64,000 bases of DNA. Origin: Dirofilaria immitis. Taxonomy: Eukaryota > Nematoda > Chromadorea > Rhabditida > Onchocercidae. Each line of letters starts with the position of its first letter. Position 1 is the stretch's first letter. A model generated the notes under the pieces. It had not been told where the DNA came from, searched no databases, and worked only from the letters and a program-made list of their open reading frames with translations. The translations under genes were made by a program, and so were the position numbers. The DNA is taken from NCBI GenBank assembly GCA_024305405.1, contig JAKNDB010000086.1:1487001-1551000 (forward strand). Direction: 5' to 3'. Positions 28,001 through 41,176 of this stretch are shown piece after piece.

Positions 28001-29541
28001 AGCTGCAGTAAAATTTGCAGGTGGCACATATATATGTGGAACTCAGTTATTTTTTAAATCTCGAAATTTTCAAAACTAACTGAGATATGTTCATCTGAGA
28101 AGCATATATTCTTTCAAATGATCACAGATTCAAAAGAAAAAATGCTATTCCTCACTGACCAAAAAAAGAAAAAAGAAAAGGCAAAAAGAAAAAGACGGTC
28201 TATAATTGTTATCATTAGATTTTTCGTAAAATAGCAGAAGTGTCTAATTTTTAAAGGCAGTATAAGTAAGCAAGCCTAATAAAGCAAATTCATTCATTCA
28301 GTAATATCTAATAAGTTCCCAGAAACCAAGTTTTAATTGAATGAATCGTTATTACACAAAATTTAAAAATATAATTAATTATATATGTGAGAGAAAAAGG
28401 AACATAGTTTACACAATATGACTATTCAAAATTTGCAATTTAGAAAATGAAATAGGTTGCTAAATGAAGCAATGTAGAATATTTTATAATATGCAACAAA
28501 TTATATGAAATGAATCCACAAATTAATGTTATGGGAAGGACTTAAATGGGAAATTTAACGCATTCAACAAATAACTTTGCAAATAATTATAGAGCTTCAG
28601 CTAAATATATAAAAATGAAAAGAAATGAAAATTTTCAACACGGAAAGTTAATCACATTATTTCTTAATCTGTCATGGATATTTTTTCTTTTAATGAAATA
28701 TTTGTTTTGTTTATTTTTTGTATTATTACTATTAATGAAATGGGAATGTCCGTTTTTCAACTTGAATAGCCAAAGTTAAATTTAAGGAGCGATTTTCATC
28801 GTTAGGATGAGACTTTCCAAAAATGGCAATTCTCGTGAATATTTAAATTATTCTAGATTCAGATTTCTTAACTAGAAGCAGTTCGGCGACTGCGATATTT
28901 TCCTAAGAATTATCAATTTCAAGCAGATTAACTATAGTTCGGTCAAAAATGCATCAAATAAGAGGAAAGAGACAATTTTAAAATTTAAATCTAGGAAAGA
29001 TGCATGGATAACTTTACTATTGACTTCTAGTTAGGAAGTTTGAACCTAGAATTATCTAGATTTTTTGTAGTCCAATGGTTGAAAATTAGAATACTTGACA
29101 GTTATGTTGAAAATCTTTACTCATAATTTCGATTAATATTTCATAATTTCGGTATCTCTCATACATATATTCTAAATTTCGACAAATAAACCTGCCAATA
29201 ATAGCAGTGGCAATTACGATCAAAACTTTTGCATTAATTAAAATTCATGAAAAAAAAATTGAAAGGAAATTCCAATTTCGTTATCAAAATAATTCATTTG
29301 TATAATACATAGAAGATTCGTAACCGAAACTTTATTTAGAGAATTGGTTCGTTTAAGATATAGAAAATTCCAAAACTCTGACAGAAATATCGCCAACCAA
29401 CAATCACTGGCTACAGTAATGTCGACGATTATTTATTATAAAATGAACACATTATATTTCGAATCAATAAGGAGAATGAATGAATAATAATTATTGGAAT
29501 GATATAAATGTTGCTGCACAAATTGAAATATGTATGAAGGA

Positions 29542-29557
29542 TTGCTTGCTTGCTTGT

Positions 29558-29614
<57 letters not shown>

Positions 29615-29650
29615 ATTGCTATTACTATTACTATTACTATTACTATTATT
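29542..29650. repeat. Compound microsatellite: TTGC tetramer then TATTAC hexamer
   Basis: About 18 copies of TTGC (one TTTG variant) run to 29614, followed at once by a TATTAC hexamer array to about 29650. An ORF across it (LLACLLACL) is an artefact of the repeat. Confidence 0.95.
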
Positions 29651-30899
29651 GCTGTAGCGGCGACAGAGCTAATTTGATATAATTAGAATGAGAGGAATTC
29701 ATTCAATCAGTAGAGTGTGCCAATGTGCCAATGTGTGCGTTGGAATTCTTCATTGACGATCGGTAGCTCAGAAGCATTAACAATTTCAAAGGTTTTAAAG
29801 GTCAACATTTGTAGAAGACGAGTAGTATTTTTCCTCTTTCTACTCTTACATAATAAAAGTAAACGGAAAAGTAGACTAAATTGTTTTAATGAAAGATTTA
29901 AACTTCTGCTTCATCGCATACTGATTGATAAGCAGCCACATCAACGATCCGTTAGTAAAGATTACATTCCATTCAATGGTATCAGTCGAAAAGCAAAAGA
30001 ATAAATCGTTTTCTATCTAAAATTAATCGGCCTACCACGTAACGACAATGAATTATGAGTGTTTCGAGTAGCAAATTTTTAATCAGAAAAATATTTATCA
30101 GTTCAATTTCTATATAATGATAAATCGTTATTTATTCTCCTCTTTACATCAGTATTTATTATCAATCATCTCCTAATTGTTTTAACAGTTTTAAGGTCAT
30201 TGACATTATTATTATGAATTTAAACAGACTAAAATGAATCAATTAAAAGACTTTTCCAGAATGAGGAAGGACAATTAAATGACAACGACTATTCAGATCG
30301 ATGATACATTTTTTTCGCTCTCTTCAAATGAATTACTTGCATACAATATGAATGCTTACATTAATACTCATATTATATAAACCATTCGCTCCAAAAGAAT
30401 ATATTAAACTTTCCTCTAGACAGTTATGAATGAATTAACATGGGTCACCAATTCATAACAGAAGGCCTTCTTCAAAGCAATGAGACTAATTGAACAGAAT
30501 TTCAGTTCAATATATCTTTTTCTAACATAATTATTGCTTATGAGGTGCAAAACGATAATTGTTAGAACTTTACAACCGCAAGTACATCAATTATAAGTAA
30601 TGCAAACTGACCAGATTACATCTGATGATTAGATAAAGATCAGATATAATGTACTCATCTTCTCGAAAGAGGCTCGTTATTCTAACTTTTAACTTTCACT
30701 GTTAGATGGGCCATGAATAGTTTAAGTTGATTAGTCCTTTCTTGGAGCAATGCCTTATGAACTTGTTCGAAGTTCCGAAATACATACCTTGCCATGCTCT
30801 GCCTTGCCATTCTCATCAGTTCTATATCATAGTAAGACAATCAGTCATATCGCATTTACTAGGAAGTTTTTTTATAGCTCAATATTAAAAAAAAAAAAA

Positions 30900-30959
30900 T
30901 TCTAATGAATAAAGTTTGGAATTGAGTGATTCTAAGGAATAAAGTTTATAATTGAGTGA
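30900..30959. repeat. 30-bp direct tandem duplication
   Basis: Two adjacent 30-bp units (30900-30929 and 30930-30959) begin TTCTAA and end AATTGAGTGA, and differ at three positions. They follow a long A-run. Confidence 0.9.
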
Positions 30960-32323
30960 TTAAGCAAAATGCTATAAGTTAAACAAATAGAAAGCGGAAC
31001 AAAATAGACGAATTATAGTGAAGCTAATTTCAGCTTTTGTATTTCTGGTGGATGATTTTAGTAAATTATAAAATGGAATTGACTTTACTTCATCATCAAT
31101 AAATTGAATTTTATCTTTAAAATTAATATATTTGTTATACAAAAATTCGTTTTGTTCAATTACGATCATAAATAATATATAAAAACGAGTGTCAAAGAGG
31201 AAAAACTTTAATTTTTTTGAATTAAAAAGAAGAGAATGAAGAAAAAATCTTCCACACATTTGTCGCTTTATTGATTTATATTAGTTACGTTTGATCATTA
31301 AATATTCATAAAAATAATGAATCAAAGTTCATGTAAAATTGATTTTAACACTTACCACTTCCACAAATCAACTATCACAAAAATTCAAAAAATTCTGCTT
31401 ATTCAATATGATCTTGATAAAGTTCTAAATCATCCTCCGATTAAAATTTTAAAATTAGTTTGGTTCTTTCCAACTATAAAACAAGATCCTGAAAAATATT
31501 GACATCTTATTTCGCTATTCCTAGTCTACTACATGAAACGAATATAAGAAAAAAAAAAGCTCTGTCAATTTCTGAATAAAATTTTTAAAATAAATATTCA
31601 AAAATTTTAAAAATTTCAAAAATATCTCCTCAATGATATAATTAATTTATTACACTTGTCCATTTTCTTAAAAAATTTTATAATAAAAACATGCGTTTGC
31701 TATTTTGCATTTGCACTTTAACTAATTAGATAGTTTTATTATTTAACTTCTTTAGAAAAACTCTTTAACTCTTTATCTGATCAATAAATCTATTATTTCA
31801 TTTCACTTTGTTTCATTCAATTTTATTTCAAATTCTTCAGACATATTTGGATTAACTGTTGTTTACAAAGATCATTAAAGTTAATCAACTAAGTTTTTGT
31901 TGTGCACGAAATAAGCAATGAAGAGTTAAATATTTTGAATAAAACTCTGAAAAGTAAAACGAAAAAAAATTGGAGAATCATTGTCAGAGATAGTGTTCGG
32001 CTGCTTTGCACACATTTGATACATCTTCTCTAACAATGGCTGAAAAAGGTATGCACAGAAATTTGTTCGTTGAACAAATTCATAGCACAATATATAAACA
32101 ATTCTTGCAAATATAATTTCCGTATATAATACAATCTCTATAACTTTTGCAGTGAAAAATTGTGATGTATGATTCTCCAGGAAGTCTTTATTAAAAGCCA
32201 ATAAATGACATCTTTTAATATTGCGATAAGTTAAAAAAATTAATTATTTGATAGCTATAATAAGTGTTTCGTTCTTTATCATATATATATTCTTTATCAA
32301 TTTCACCAATATTTTCACTATTT

Positions 32324-32375
32324 GTGATAGTAATATAAATCGATAGTTGAAACTATCGATTTATATTACTATCAC
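32324..32375. repeat. Perfect 25-bp inverted repeat with a 2-base centre
   Basis: The left arm 32324-32348 starts GTGATAGTAATATAAATC. The right arm 32351-32375 is its exact reverse complement. The two central bases are GA. It lies in gene-poor DNA. The loop is too tight for a microRNA precursor. A cruciform-forming palindrome, a remnant of a palindromic element, or an assembly fold-back are the options. Confidence 0.95.
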
Positions 32376-33148
32376 CGCTTTTTCTTTTGTTTTTGTTTTG
32401 AGAACATAAATTCGATTCTTCCGTATATTGCCATCATAAAGTAAAATTATTTTTAAAATGGTCATCCGTTGATAGATTTTGTGAAATGTCAAAGGAAAAA
32501 GAAACTGATAATTTGAAAACAATTACAAAGTAAAAAATAAGTTCTAAACATTTCTTTTCTGAAACTTTCAACTATCAACGAATTTATCATTAAATCACGA
32601 ATTTTAAGAAACCAATAATGATAATTATTCATAAGTATGTAGTTGTGCTCAATTACAGACAGGATAATTAGTACAACAAATCAATTTTAATTTTTTAAAA
32701 CAAAAAATGTAACTTCTTAAAATCCAAAAAGTTAAGGAGATTTGTTCTTTTGACAAAAAAATGAGTAAAACGAAGGTAAATTCGATTAGGTATAGAAAAG
32801 CAGAATGAAATAAAATAATTACATTATAATCACAATCACTAGTTACTACCATATCATCAATGTGTGATTGATGATATGCAAAAAAGAGGAAAAGATAAGA
32901 GACATGGCGACAATATTACTGCCATTACTATTTGTACATAAACTAAAATGACTAATATATTGAGGAATTGCACATTTTTTTCCAAGCAAATTGATGTTCA
33001 AGCTTCAATCAAATCAGTTCAATGTTATATTCTAAGTTTTCCATCGAATGACTTTACGAATTATCGTAGTAAAAGCTAATTTAAAAATTCGGAAATTAGA
33101 TGGAAATTTTACAAGGATTTCCTTATAAAAATAACATGATTAATGACA

Positions 33149-33169
33149 TATATATATATATATATATAA
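33149..33169. repeat. AT dinucleotide microsatellite
   Basis: Short uninterrupted AT run in gene-poor sequence. Confidence 0.85.
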
Positions 33170-35122
33170 TGCTTGTAAAACTTTTTTTTCATTGTAATAT
33201 ATATAGTGCGTAGCTCGTGAATTAAATCAATCCAAGAAATCTTGAAAAATTTTTAAATTTATTTATAGGATTTCATGATTTTTGCATACGGTCAAAATGA
33301 AATTAAAAATGTTAAAAATCTATGGACATGGTTGAAACAGAATTTAAATGAAGGAATTTTACAAAAATCTAATGTGATGCAGATTATATACATATTCATA
33401 TAAAACAAATTGCATATTCGACTTTATTCAACAAGATAAAACTGAGTTCTAGTACTATTAAAAAGAACATGATAATTTAAAGAGTAAAAAATAGGTATTC
33501 AGGAATGAAAAATAAAAAGGGTTTTAAGAAAGCAAGAAAACCGACAACTGAAGACCAGAAATGGCGTCAATGAGATAGATAGCAATAGTATCGCTGTTGA
33601 CTGACACAAAAAATATTTATTGAATCCGATAAGAGAAGTATCACCGATGATTTTCATATCTTTTCCCCATCAAGCACATGGTAATAATTTTTATTCCGAT
33701 TCATTCCTAAAGCTTGCAGCAATAAAAATAGGAAATAGAATTTCAATTTTTCGGAAAGAGAATATAAATTTTATTGCTGTGTTGCAAATGATCATTGGTT
33801 TCACATGACAAATAACTTTCTCATCACCGAGTCTTTTCTTCCATCGCAAGAATTAATGGATATAAAATCTTCAATTCTTAAAAATTCAAAGTAAGAGTTA
33901 TCTCCGTTTCATCTGAAAAAAAAGAAAAAAAACAACAAAACTGTTTATGGTTAGTCTTAAAAAAACAATAAAATGTTGCTCTATATCCGGCAAAACAAGT
34001 GTAGTAATTTTCAGATTCCAATTCTGAGCCAGGTGTGTCACATATGTTTCAATACACACACATAATTCATCGGACTTGTCACACAATTAACAATGTGATA
34101 TTTCTGGAGAAGATACAATCATAAATAACTGAAAAAAAACCTAAACTTTTTCCATTTATTAATTAATCGACTACTTAGATGAATTAATAAAGAATCATAT
34201 CAAACTATTCTTGTTTGAGAATATGTAGAACTATAATTTTGCCCGGAATGAAACTAACAGATGTAAGAAAGGAAATTTCAGGAAGCGTAATAAGTCTTTA
34301 AGAAGAAACAATTTAAAAATTTTTGAATTTTTTTGAAACTTCAAGATTTAAGAAAACTTGTTCTAAATTCGAATCTAAACCTTGCTAAGCCAAATCAATT
34401 AATTTACAAGAGCTGAATGTAAGGAAACCTTGTATTTATTTTTCTTAACCTTTTAGAGTCATGCCAAAACATTGTCATGATCAAGAAACTAGATTTAGAA
34501 AAGTTTTTCTTTGCAAGTTTCTAATGAAGATCTTCATTAAATCGAAGTGAAAACGAAAATGCACTCTTATCATCCCAATGAAAAACGATTTTTAATCAAC
34601 CACCCATTGGATTTCATAAAAGATTAAAATTTGGTGAAAAAGCCTCTAAAAAGATTGAAAACTAGTGATAAAACATCAACCGCCATACCCTCTACATCAA
34701 TCTTACTAATTAATTTTTCGAACTTCAGAATATGATGGTTCTTGTAGGAATACTCTATCAATTATTAAATTCCATGATGGCAAGAGCAATGTAATTTTTT
34801 CTTAATAAGCTTTAAATAAAGTCTATTGATGATGATACAAACATCAATAGAATAGTTCATCGATTAAAAAATTTCGATATCAACAATTTGTCAAAATGAA
34901 AATGAAGGACTCATCAAAAGTGTGCGCATAATCGTTCTTTTCATAAAAATACAACCTATCATTAAGTATAAACCATTTCACTTAAAGATAACACATTGAG
35001 GAATAATTATATAGTATTTGTTTCCAGAAGGGATAATCTGCTAAGCTAAACATTTCATTTTAGAAAAATCAAAAGCCTTATTTACATGAATTTTTAATTT
35101 AAGAAACGAGCTAATAGCGATG

Positions 35123-35225
35123 ATATAAGGGATGAATAGTAAGAAAAACATTGGAAAGAGTTTGTCCTCACCAACTATTAGAGAATAACAAAATTAAAAT
35201 TGCATTTTCCATTCATCCCTTATAT
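35123..35225. repeat. 15-bp perfect inverted repeat, 73-base spacer
   Basis: ATATAAGGGATGAAT at 35123-35137 is the reverse complement of ATTCATCCCTTATAT at 35211-35225. It could form a stem-loop. No coding potential is seen in the spacer. Confidence 0.8.
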
Positions 35226-36046
35226 AGTGATATTTATCAAACTTTTGTCCTATAAGTATCGATTATTCATATCTACGGATAAGTTAAGCATTTCAGAAAG
35301 ATTTTTTTACAAAAATAAAATTTTTAATAGTTTATTCTTCTTAATGGAATTTGGCAGAAAGTATGCGGAGATACGATAAACATATGTTTCCATCAACTGC
35401 AGAAATTATTTTACAGAACATGAATTGATATAAATAAAATTGAAATAGATAATTAATTCTATTATATGACTATGTTTGATTGGGAAGCACAAACTGATTC
35501 ATTAAGTTGATTTAAATTTAAATTTAAATTGAACTTTACTAATTTAATTTAAGCTTTAGTCAACTTTAACTTTTACCTATGAAGATTGCTTTCTGCAAAT
35601 TATACTTCATAGATACTGGATGAAATATCACTAAACTTTACTTTGCATAAAAATTTTAAATAATTTTAAATAAATAATCCTATGTAATAATTAACGGTAG
35701 CAAAAAAAGTTTATCTAAAAAGATCGTTTAGGATGTGATAAGTCCTTTCTTCCCGAAACTCTCGATAATGCCTAGGTGTGACGTGATGATTTGACATTGA
35801 TGGGATAAGTTGCGAACTAGCTATGATTCTGAAAGCAAAACCGAACAAAATCGTGAAGAAGAAAACAAAGAATTTCGAATAAGGGCAAAGGAAGTGGAAC
35901 AAAGAGGACGAAGAATGATCAACAATAACGACGTAATGATTGTAATACATTCGAGAAAGAGAAAGAGTGAGGAAAAGAGCACTGCAAAGTAATAGATGAA
36001 GGGCCCAAAACTATCCGATCTACCCGATCCTACCCACCCATCTCTT

Positions 36047-36209
36047 TACTTACCTTTTGCTGCACGTTCTCGACGAATTCTTGTTTCTCATTTACGATTA
36101 ATTTCGCTGCTTCGACCATCGAATGGACCTTTCTTAAGAAGATGCATCTTCTGTTCACTGTGGAGGTGAAGTTCTCATTTAACAATCCATTGGATGAATT
36201 CACAGATGC
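36047..36209 (-). CDS. Candidate 5' exon of an unidentified gene, possibly TENT5
   Basis: On the - strand an acceptor-like tract (TTGCTTCTCTCAG) is followed by about 155 bases that are clearly less AT-rich than the surroundings and open in one frame, ending at a consensus donor CAAAAG/GTAAGT. A possible start is the ATG that begins MVEAAKLIVNEKQEF. No family is recognised. Splicing in phase to the TENT5 acceptor at 19090 would read [11 protein letters not shown] into the TENT5 start, if the A-run just before that ATG had lost one base. That would make 19.1-36.0 kb one large first intron. A noncoding 5' exon is equally possible. Confidence 0.4.
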
Positions 36210-39200
36210 TGAGAGAAGCAATGTTTCTTCTTGTTAGCATTGTTACATGTTTTTTATTTATCATTGAATCCATTTCAGACTTTGAATGACTGTAGAATAA
36301 ATAATACGGATGTTAAATTTAGATGTTAAGCCTTTAACGGATGACATAAAATATTGATATAAATTCAGTCAGAAATCAGTCGGAACTCAATTTCAGATCT
36401 CACCAGGAAAAAAAATTTTGGCATTTTTTCAAATTTGATCTGATATCAAATTCGAACTCCCTCTCTGAATATATTTGTAAAAAGAGAATTTTCGATGGAA
36501 AATATTTAAGATAAAAATAACATTTTCATGATCGCTAGAAAATAGATGTCGTATGGAATATGGAGAAATGAAATCTGGAAAGTCCATTTAACAATGTGCT
36601 TAAAATATTATCATGAAATTAGTATAACAAACATCTAAAGAAACAAGTTTCGTGGTGCTCCTATCTATAATTTATTGTTGCCAGGCAATAAGCATTAATG
36701 ATCGTTTCCCTGCTATTTTGAAGAGAGAAGAATCTGACTACTCATACTTCTTTCGCTAAGAATCATTTCACCGTTATTTTCAACGAACTTCTGCTTCATC
36801 AACCCAATAAAGTAAAAGTAAGAGCGGATGAATGAAGCATTGCAAAGATTCTACAAAAAGGACGTCAGTAAAAAGAAAATAATATCGGAATGCACAGATA
36901 AGACTTCATACCTTCTTCCTCTATCTTTCTTTCAACTATAGAACTTGTGCAATGATAATAATAATTTGCAACATAGAAGTCACAAATAAACAAATTATAA
37001 ATAAACAAAAAAAAAGTCCATTGAAAGAAGTTAGGGTGCACAATATAAAGGGATAATAGTGATCTGTAGTATTTTACTGCAATACTAATATTAATGCATC
37101 AATAAAGTTATTCCACAAAATCTCGTGTCATCTGTTGCTTTTTCAAAGCATTGTTTGCTTCGTTTCATTGATTATATGAAGATAATTAACAGCTACAGAA
37201 CTATCTCATTCACTGATTGTTCTTTAATATCAAATAATATACATCTATTGTGTTCATTTGATATACATTATTCATTTGATATACTACAAACATCAACCTG
37301 AAGTTTAATGTTCATTTGATCGTAAATATAATGAATGAACGTCAAATTCGGGTCACAGATGAAAGATAGAAGATTGAAAACAACATGTAGACAGGAAAAA
37401 AATTATTGCAGCGATATTATACCATTAAAAATATTCGAAATAACTGGTAAAAAGTACAAATCAAAATGGCATTTATTTTAATCATTTGATAATCATACGA
37501 TTGGGCGATCTGAAGATATCAGAAACAGTATTATTATTATTGAATTATATTGGCAAAGAATAAAAATTCTTGGCTATAGATCAATTTCTGCCATTCCAAT
37601 ATAATTATGCAGAACAGAACCGGCCGTAAATGTCTTCTTTTTTTTCAATTCTTGCAATCGATAAAATTTACACATATTGAATGATATTATACGGGAAAAT
37701 TTTCAGATATATTATCACTCCAATCATTTATATTAATGATGCCTTTGTCATTTCATGAGATATGGTAGGAATATGACTTGCTTGGGCAGTTTCAGAAGTT
37801 TTAGTAAAATTTAGCAAAACCATCGCAAAATGTTTAAATGAAAGGTGCTAATATTTAAACTCTCTGTAGCAATCTAAGATTATAAAAATAGTGCCTTTAT
37901 AGTATCCAAAATCTCTATACATAATAAGATTCCTTATAAAATCTTGTTAGATAGGTATTTGCTATCGCAAATCATAAATAACGCTTTACTGATGATTATT
38001 TATCAATCAACAGCATGCATTTATTGTTGAGATCAGTATGTAAACAAATGTCAAGAAGTAAGTCATATATATATTTAATAAGAGGCTTCATTTATTAATA
38101 TACTGCAACCAATGTCGAGAAAAAGAAATTTCTTTTTATCACTTTCAATTCGTCAATCAACTCATTTATGATGTATATTTATAATATCGATTTGTAACAA
38201 ATAAATGATAGTAACAAATAAATCATAAAAGATATTCAATTATGTAGTAAAAAATCGAACTGGTCTGAAAACATTTATTCTTGCGGAAGTTCTTACTTCT
38301 GGAATGAAATTAGATTTAAGAAAATGATAATCCTAGGACGAGAATTTATGCTAACAATATTTGTAGTCATATATTCCTACAACGCACTTATGTTTTCCAA
38401 TTCTAAGGAAAAGAAAATTGATACATTACTGATCATTCATACTCAATATTAATAGTTATGGTTTTTAAATTTCAAACAAATGTGACAGCAGTTGGTTATT
38501 TCAATTACGAAAAGCGAAACAAATTCAAATTTGGAAATTTAGATGGGAATATATATAAAATTATAGAACGAAAAATAATTTCGAAAACTTACAACAGCTC
38601 TCATTCCTTTCACCACTCATTGAAATCTTGAACTTTATTAGAATAAGAAACAAGCAGAATTCATTACTTTTTCACTGCCAACAATTGACTGAAAGACAAA
38701 CCAGAAATTGTGAACAGTGTGATTTATTTTCGAAAGCGTAAGCGTGGAAGCGTTAAACATAATGTACATAAACAAACATCAACTTGTTTTATAGTTTGAA
38801 AAGAAAATTGGTATTTTTTTTTCAATTTTTTACTTTTGCATACTTCCTTTACTATATTTAAAAGCTTTTAATAGTGAAAATAGAAATTTTAATCCTCTCT
38901 AAATTATTAACATTCAAATATATGAAAAGAAATTCATTTTTCTTGACAGTAGATGTCTACTGCGTTGTATTTCTTCAGGATGATTATTTTTGAGGAAATA
39001 GCATTTTCTAGAAAAGTTTCTTGATTCTCTGATTTATATCTTCGAATCTAGAAAAACTAAATACTGAGATGTGTTTTTTTTTTATTGATAAAATAATCAA
39101 GCAGGAAAAGGTAAGATAGGACAAGAGAGCTTCTACTCTTATAAACTGAATATGATCTATTCGTGAATCATTAAACAATATCAAATCTTTACAATAAAGT

Positions 39201-41176
39201 TTTCACTAAATTTTATTACGTATAACAAAATAAAGTGCACTGATTATTTATGGCACAAGGTATCATAACTTTAACATAAGCGGTGATTAAAAATGAAAAG
39301 CACGTGAAGTGATCTGTTCGAACATCCTATAGTGCCTGGCAAAATCTGAAAATGACTTTGTATCATCCCTCCAAGAAATTCATAGCGTCGCTGTAACATC
39401 ATTTTACCTGATTTACCTACTTGAACTTTTGATCATTTAAACCACCAATATTTGTTGATAACGAGTAATATTAAATGAAATATAGTGCTCCATTTGCATC
39501 AGCATTTGTGCATACTTATGTTACCGCTTACACACTCGAAAAATTTGGAAATATTCGATAAGGAAATGAATGAATAAATAAATAAATAAAGCGACTTAAC
39601 ACTACAATATATAAATTAGAGTTGATCATCCAATAAATCTAATAATTGAAGAGTAATGTTTTTAATTAATTATTAATTGTTCGCGGTTTTACTGGATTCA
39701 GTAACTGATAATATCAAAAGAAAGATCAAAGAAGGTTAGAATTCGATATCCCGAAGTTGAATAATAAGTTCTTTATAGCTCTTTAGATTGCAAATTCCGT
39801 AGTTCCACTAAATAACGCATTCTTTATTTGTAATTTATTAGCTTACTTGTATAGTGTGCACTATTTTTTGTTTCAAAACGACTATGTAGTGATAAGAAAT
39901 AGAGGTTTAGGCTACAAATTGTTGATGTTTCCAGCGAAATCTAACGACATAATTAAACTGGATAAAGTGCAACTGAAAATTCAGTTGCAATTCAAAAGAA
40001 TGAAAATAGGAAACTATTTATCATTATGAAGAACTGAAATATATTTCTTTCGTTGATATTTCTGAAATTTAACGATTTTTCCACTAATAATATTTCTGCG
40101 AAAAAAAATTGTAACAAGACTTACAAACTGTCCATCTTTTGCATTGTAGTGCAGTGACTATTTCGATTATTTTTTAAATGATTTCCTTGCAAGGCACTTA
40201 ACTACCTTCTAGTGTCTTACCGAAATCCTCAAATGATCTTCAGCATCTTCAGCAGGTTTTTATATGTGTCTTAAAAACATTGTAAACATTTTATTGTTGC
40301 TCCAAGACTTCACCCTTTAATTATTACCAAAGAACATTTCTAACTAATCCTAGGATCTCAAATATTCTTTCCCACTGCATTCTGCTTAGTCTGTGTAATT
40401 GTAAAATTATTATATAGAGCTTTTCCACGAAAAAAAAAAATTGTGATGACTATTATAATCATATCATCCATTTCATGGCATGCGATTGAGGTATATAGAC
40501 GGATTCCGATTGCAACAAGTGTTAAAGTGTATTATGGCAGCCCCGAACATTCTTTCTCGCATCAAACTTGGAAATATTAACTTCTCATTAATATAGAAAA
40601 CTTTTTATAATTGCTTTCCAGCACAAACACATAATTCGAAGTTATCATTAAAATTAATATTAGAAAAACAAACACATTAAAAAACGCCACATACTGCATG
40701 TTTCCCATATTTATTTTCTTCAAATCCTGTCGGAATAATTCCGATAATCAGAATAATTTCAATTATTAACCAAAATACGAACTTATGAGTGAGTATTTAT
40801 ACATTATAAATCTTCTCCTAAAAGTATAAAACACAACAATCACAAATTTACGATGCACTCTTTTAAATTTCAAATCAAAAATCTAAATCTAACCTTACGA
40901 ATTAATATTATTTTGTTCTATAAAAAAGCCTCAAATGGTTCTTTTTATATTAGGCTGTCAAAATCTATTTCATTTGAAGTAATTCTTGCAATTTTAATTT
41001 TAATGATGTAGGTTTAAAGTGATATTAGAAAAATATTCTTTCTTTATTATTAATGTGCCTCAAGTAGAAAAGAATATGAACGCTTTAATTTTTGGAAAGA
41101 TCACAAAAAAATCATTTAAATTCGCAGTTATGAAAAGATGGAATAAACTATTAATCCGAGATAAGTTACATCACAA
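36210..41176. other. AT-rich intergenic stretch, no gene recognised
   Basis: Nearly 5 kb with no exon that I can support. It contains only short local duplications (for example around 37250-37320 and 38190-38225). The right end includes the WDR75 3' UTR. Confidence 0.5.

Larger units (their letters stand above)
19100..36046. other. 17 kb AT-rich stretch without a recognisable gene
   Basis: No exon of a known family was found on either strand. Contents I can name are simple repeats (20191-20296, 21975-22030, 25043-25068, 29542-29650, 33149-33169), a 30-bp duplication (30900-30959), a perfect inverted repeat (32324-32375), a second inverted repeat (35123-35225), and two less AT-rich ORF candidates on + (22895-23370 and 24456-24701). 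If the exon near 36.1 kb belongs to TENT5, this stretch is its first intron; otherwise it is intergenic. Confidence 0.5.

Noticed and set aside
29480..29677. ORF with LLACLLACL repeats on the + strand
   Set aside because: It is the translation of the TTGC microsatellite.
29717..30004. 95-codon + strand ORF with a short hydrophobic stretch
   Set aside because: No known family, no partner exons and no compositional contrast strong enough to list it as a gene.
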